Part shown: piece after piece, positions 62,375-64,000 of the stretch
How positions within the stretch are numbered: the first letter of the stretch is position 1
Layout: every line of letters starts with the position of its first letter
NCBI GenBank assembly: GCA_017396025.1
Contig: JAFQNF010000045.1
Coordinates: 62,001-126,000 of the forward strand
Direction: 5' to 3'
Length of the DNA: 64,000 nt
DNA from: a bacterium
Lineage (GTDB): Bacteria > Cyanobacteriota > Vampirovibrionia > Gastranaerophilales > Gastranaerophilaceae
Notes under the pieces: generated by a model
Databases searched by the model: none
What the model was told of the DNA's origin: nothing
What the model saw: the letters and a program-made list of their open reading frames with translations, nothing else
Made by a program: the position numbers and the translations under genes

Positions 62375-62609
62375 AATGGGCGGACGAGAACCACAAAACG
62401 AAAGTTTTGTTATATTTTAATAAATAGTTTAAAAGTCGCAGACATTTTAGTATAAATCGCCATAACTCAGTGTCAATAATATTCTTGGCAAACAATTAAC
62501 ATTTTATTGATGCTTTTTATAGAATTTTTAAATTTTCACAAACAATTTGGTATTTTTCTTGTAAAATTTGTTAATGTATTAGCATTTAACTTAACCTTAG
62601 GATTTGTGT

Positions 62610-63758
62610 ATGGATATACTTGAAATAAGAAAAGCTTTTGAAGAACAACTGTTATGCGGGATTAATGAATTATTCAATGAAAATATACTAAATAAAATTA
62701 TAGTTGACAACAAAGGTCCTCTTTATAAATTAATAAAAGATGGTGCTGTAGAATACAAAACTCATACAAATAGTTCAAATATAGAACATCATAAATTACA
62801 ACAAATAAATACATTTTTTCAAGAAATAATAAATAAGAAAGATAAAAAATGGATAAATTGGATAGAACATAGTCTAAACAAATACTTTGATACAAATGCC
62901 CAAATTTATCAAAAATCTGCAATTGTAGGGGAAATATATTCTGCATCTATTATATATTCTGCAACCCATAAAGGAGAACCTATACCCGAACAAAGAGGTA
63001 AAGGAAAAGAAAATATACAAACCCCAGACTTTAAATTTAATTTTATAAAAAATAATACAGTATTTTTTGAAGTAAATACCCCAACAATTAATACCGATGA
63101 AAAAGAACGCATAAAAAAAATCGAACAAGTTTTTGAAGAAAAAGTAAGAACTAAACCAGAACCAGTAATGTCTTGTTTAATTGAGATTTCGGCTGCAGGT
63201 AATAATCCTAAATTTAGCACATATGCAGAAAATTGTATAAATAAATTTTCAAATATAAAAGCATTTAAAAAACAATTAAAAGCTGGTGATTACAATGTAT
63301 TGGTTGTATCATTAATTGACGATGATTTTTGCTTATTTCCAACAGAACAACTATGTTATATCCATAACGGACCTTGGGGATCACTCAGTACAGGTTCAAT
63401 TTGGCAAGCATTTTATGGTAAAGAAAATGACAAAGTTCTTGAGGGATATATTGGCAATGGAAACATTCCTACTATGAAATTTTCAGGTATGTTCGAAAGA
63501 AATGATAAAAATAACATTTCTGCAGCATTAATTATTTTGCCATACAAAGTTGTATTATATGAAAACCACAATGCTATTAACCCTTTGCCCAAAGAAGTCC
63601 TCATGTCTCTGATAAATATGCATGATTTTGATTTAAATATATCTGAAATAAGAATTCCATATTCTTATTTTACTGATCTTGAATTTAAAAATAAAATTAA
63701 GAAACAAAGAAAAATAATAAATTCTATTACAAAGAATGATTTATGTGGCTATGTATAG
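62610..63758 (+). CDS. Unknown protein, possible PD-(D/E)xK-type nuclease fold
   Basis: 382 aa from ATG 62610 (TAGGA 9 nt upstream; a TTG two codons earlier is less likely). The centre has a GEIYSASI helix followed by TPDFKF (Pro139-Asp140) and VFFEVNTP (Glu154), the order of a restriction-endonuclease-like core, though the usual Lys of E-x-K is Asn156. The remainder is Asn/Lys/Ile-rich, more AT-rich than neighbours. It is convergent with an Mrr-type endonuclease gene whose 3' end is 2 bp away, which supports a defence context. Confidence 0.75.
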   Translation: MDILEIRKAFEEQLLCGINELFNENILNKIIVDNKGPLYKLIKDGAVEYKTHTNSSNIEHHKLQQINTFFQEIINKKDKKWINWIEHSLNKYFDTNAQIYQKSAIVGEIYSASIIYSATHKGEPIPEQRGKGKENIQTPDFKFNFIKNNTVFFEVNTPTINTDEKERIKKIEQVFEEKVRTKPEPVMSCLIEISAAGNNPKFSTYAENCINKFSNIKAFKKQLKAGDYNVLVVSLIDDDFCLFPTEQLCYIHNGPWGSLSTGSIWQAFYGKENDKVLEGYIGNGNIPTMKFSGMFERNDKNNISAALIILPYKVVLYENHNAINPLPKEVLMSLINMHDFDLNISEIRIPYSYFTDLEFKNKIKKQRKIINSITKNDLCGYV

Positions 63759-63760
63759 TT

Positions 63761-64000
63761 TTACTTCTCTTCTTGTAATATTTTCTTTGCTTCTTGCAAA
63801 TTTATATAACAATCATAGCCATGTTTTTTCATTAAACCTAATAATTGAGCACCGTTTAATAAATTAATTGGTTTTCCCTTCGCAAATTCATAAGCATCAG
63901 AACCATAATCAGAAGTTGTAACAAGTATGCCACTATTTGCACCTTCATTCATTAATGTTCCATATAAATCTCTAACAGAAGAAACTCCGACAACATTGGT
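63761..64000 (-). CDS. C-terminal part of an Mrr-type restriction endonuclease (5' end beyond window)
   Basis: 80 codons are visible and the frame is open to the right edge. The segment VRDLYGTLMNEGANSGILVTTSDYG ending in KPINLLNGAQLLGLM is the conserved second half of the Mrr_cat domain (strand, G-I-L-V-T-T, D-A-x-x-F-A, then the I-x-L-[L/I]-[D/N]-G strand). Type IV enzymes of this family cut modified DNA. The PD-(D/E)xK core residues would lie upstream, outside the window. An ATG at 63952 is internal rather than the true start. Confidence 0.75.
   Translation of the reverse strand, partial: TNVVGVSSVRDLYGTLMNEGANSGILVTTSDYGSDAYEFAKGKPINLLNGAQLLGLMKKHGYDCYINLQEAKKILQEEK

Overview
The window is AT-rich bacterial DNA that uses the standard code (TGA is a stop) and carries Shine-Dalgarno sites of the AGGA/GGAGG type. 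About 48 protein genes, two tRNAs and a series of bidirectional hairpin terminators can be supported. The most likely source is an uncultured gut relative of Cyanobacteria (Melainabacteria/Vampirovibrionia, order Gastranaerophilales). This is inference from low GC, the many proteins with a short N-terminal block ending in F-G/K-A/G/S (which I associate with that group from memory), RTX and pilus genes, and an MlaE homologue implying an outer membrane. No rRNA or complete marker set was available to prove it.

Region 1 (1-18 kb) and region 3 (26.5-34 kb) are the unusual parts. Nearly every gene there begins with a non-Sec, low-complexity N-terminal tag of the form M-[K/N/R]-I-[S/T]-x-[I/L] ... 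[hydrophobic]-x-F-[G/K/S]-[A/G/S]. The tag sits in front of unrelated proteins: an RtcB RNA ligase, PRPP synthetase, a 4-alpha-glucanotransferase, a ROK-like kinase, an agmatine-deiminase-like enzyme, a zeta-toxin-like kinase, a protein-kinase-fold protein, HExxH metalloprotease-like proteins, a GHKL ATPase fused to an HExxH domain, a repeat/HD giant protein and several unknowns. I regard this as the best candidate for an undescribed system: a shared delivery, sorting or regulatory tag on an effector-like and metabolic cargo set.

Region 2 (18-26.5 kb) holds a K+/H+ antiporter with TrkA-C domains, a Na/Pi cotransporter with a PhoU tail, a small exported protein, a protein with a threefold internal repeat, an elongator tRNA-Met, and a two-gene unit of an alpha-amylase-like barrel protein and a ferritin-like protein.

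Region 4 (34-64 kb) is mostly ordinary untagged genes: a SWIM/SNF2 helicase, an RTX calcium-binding repeat protein with an attenuator-like leader, an AlkD-like glycosylase coupled to a YkgJ cysteine-cluster protein, a DHH phosphoesterase, valS, an SGNH hydrolase-like protein, gpmI, a TPR protein, two tandem GT-C-type membrane glycosyltransferase-like paralogues, AGCS and APC transporters, pilT, mlaE, mutL, a transglutaminase-like protein and a phosphoglycolate phosphatase. Between gpmI and the TPR gene lies a ~525 bp MITE-like element with 28 bp terminal inverted repeats. The right end, past tRNA-Leu(CAA), carries a possible PD-(D/E)xK protein and the C-terminus of an Mrr-type restriction endonuclease, suggesting a small defence island.
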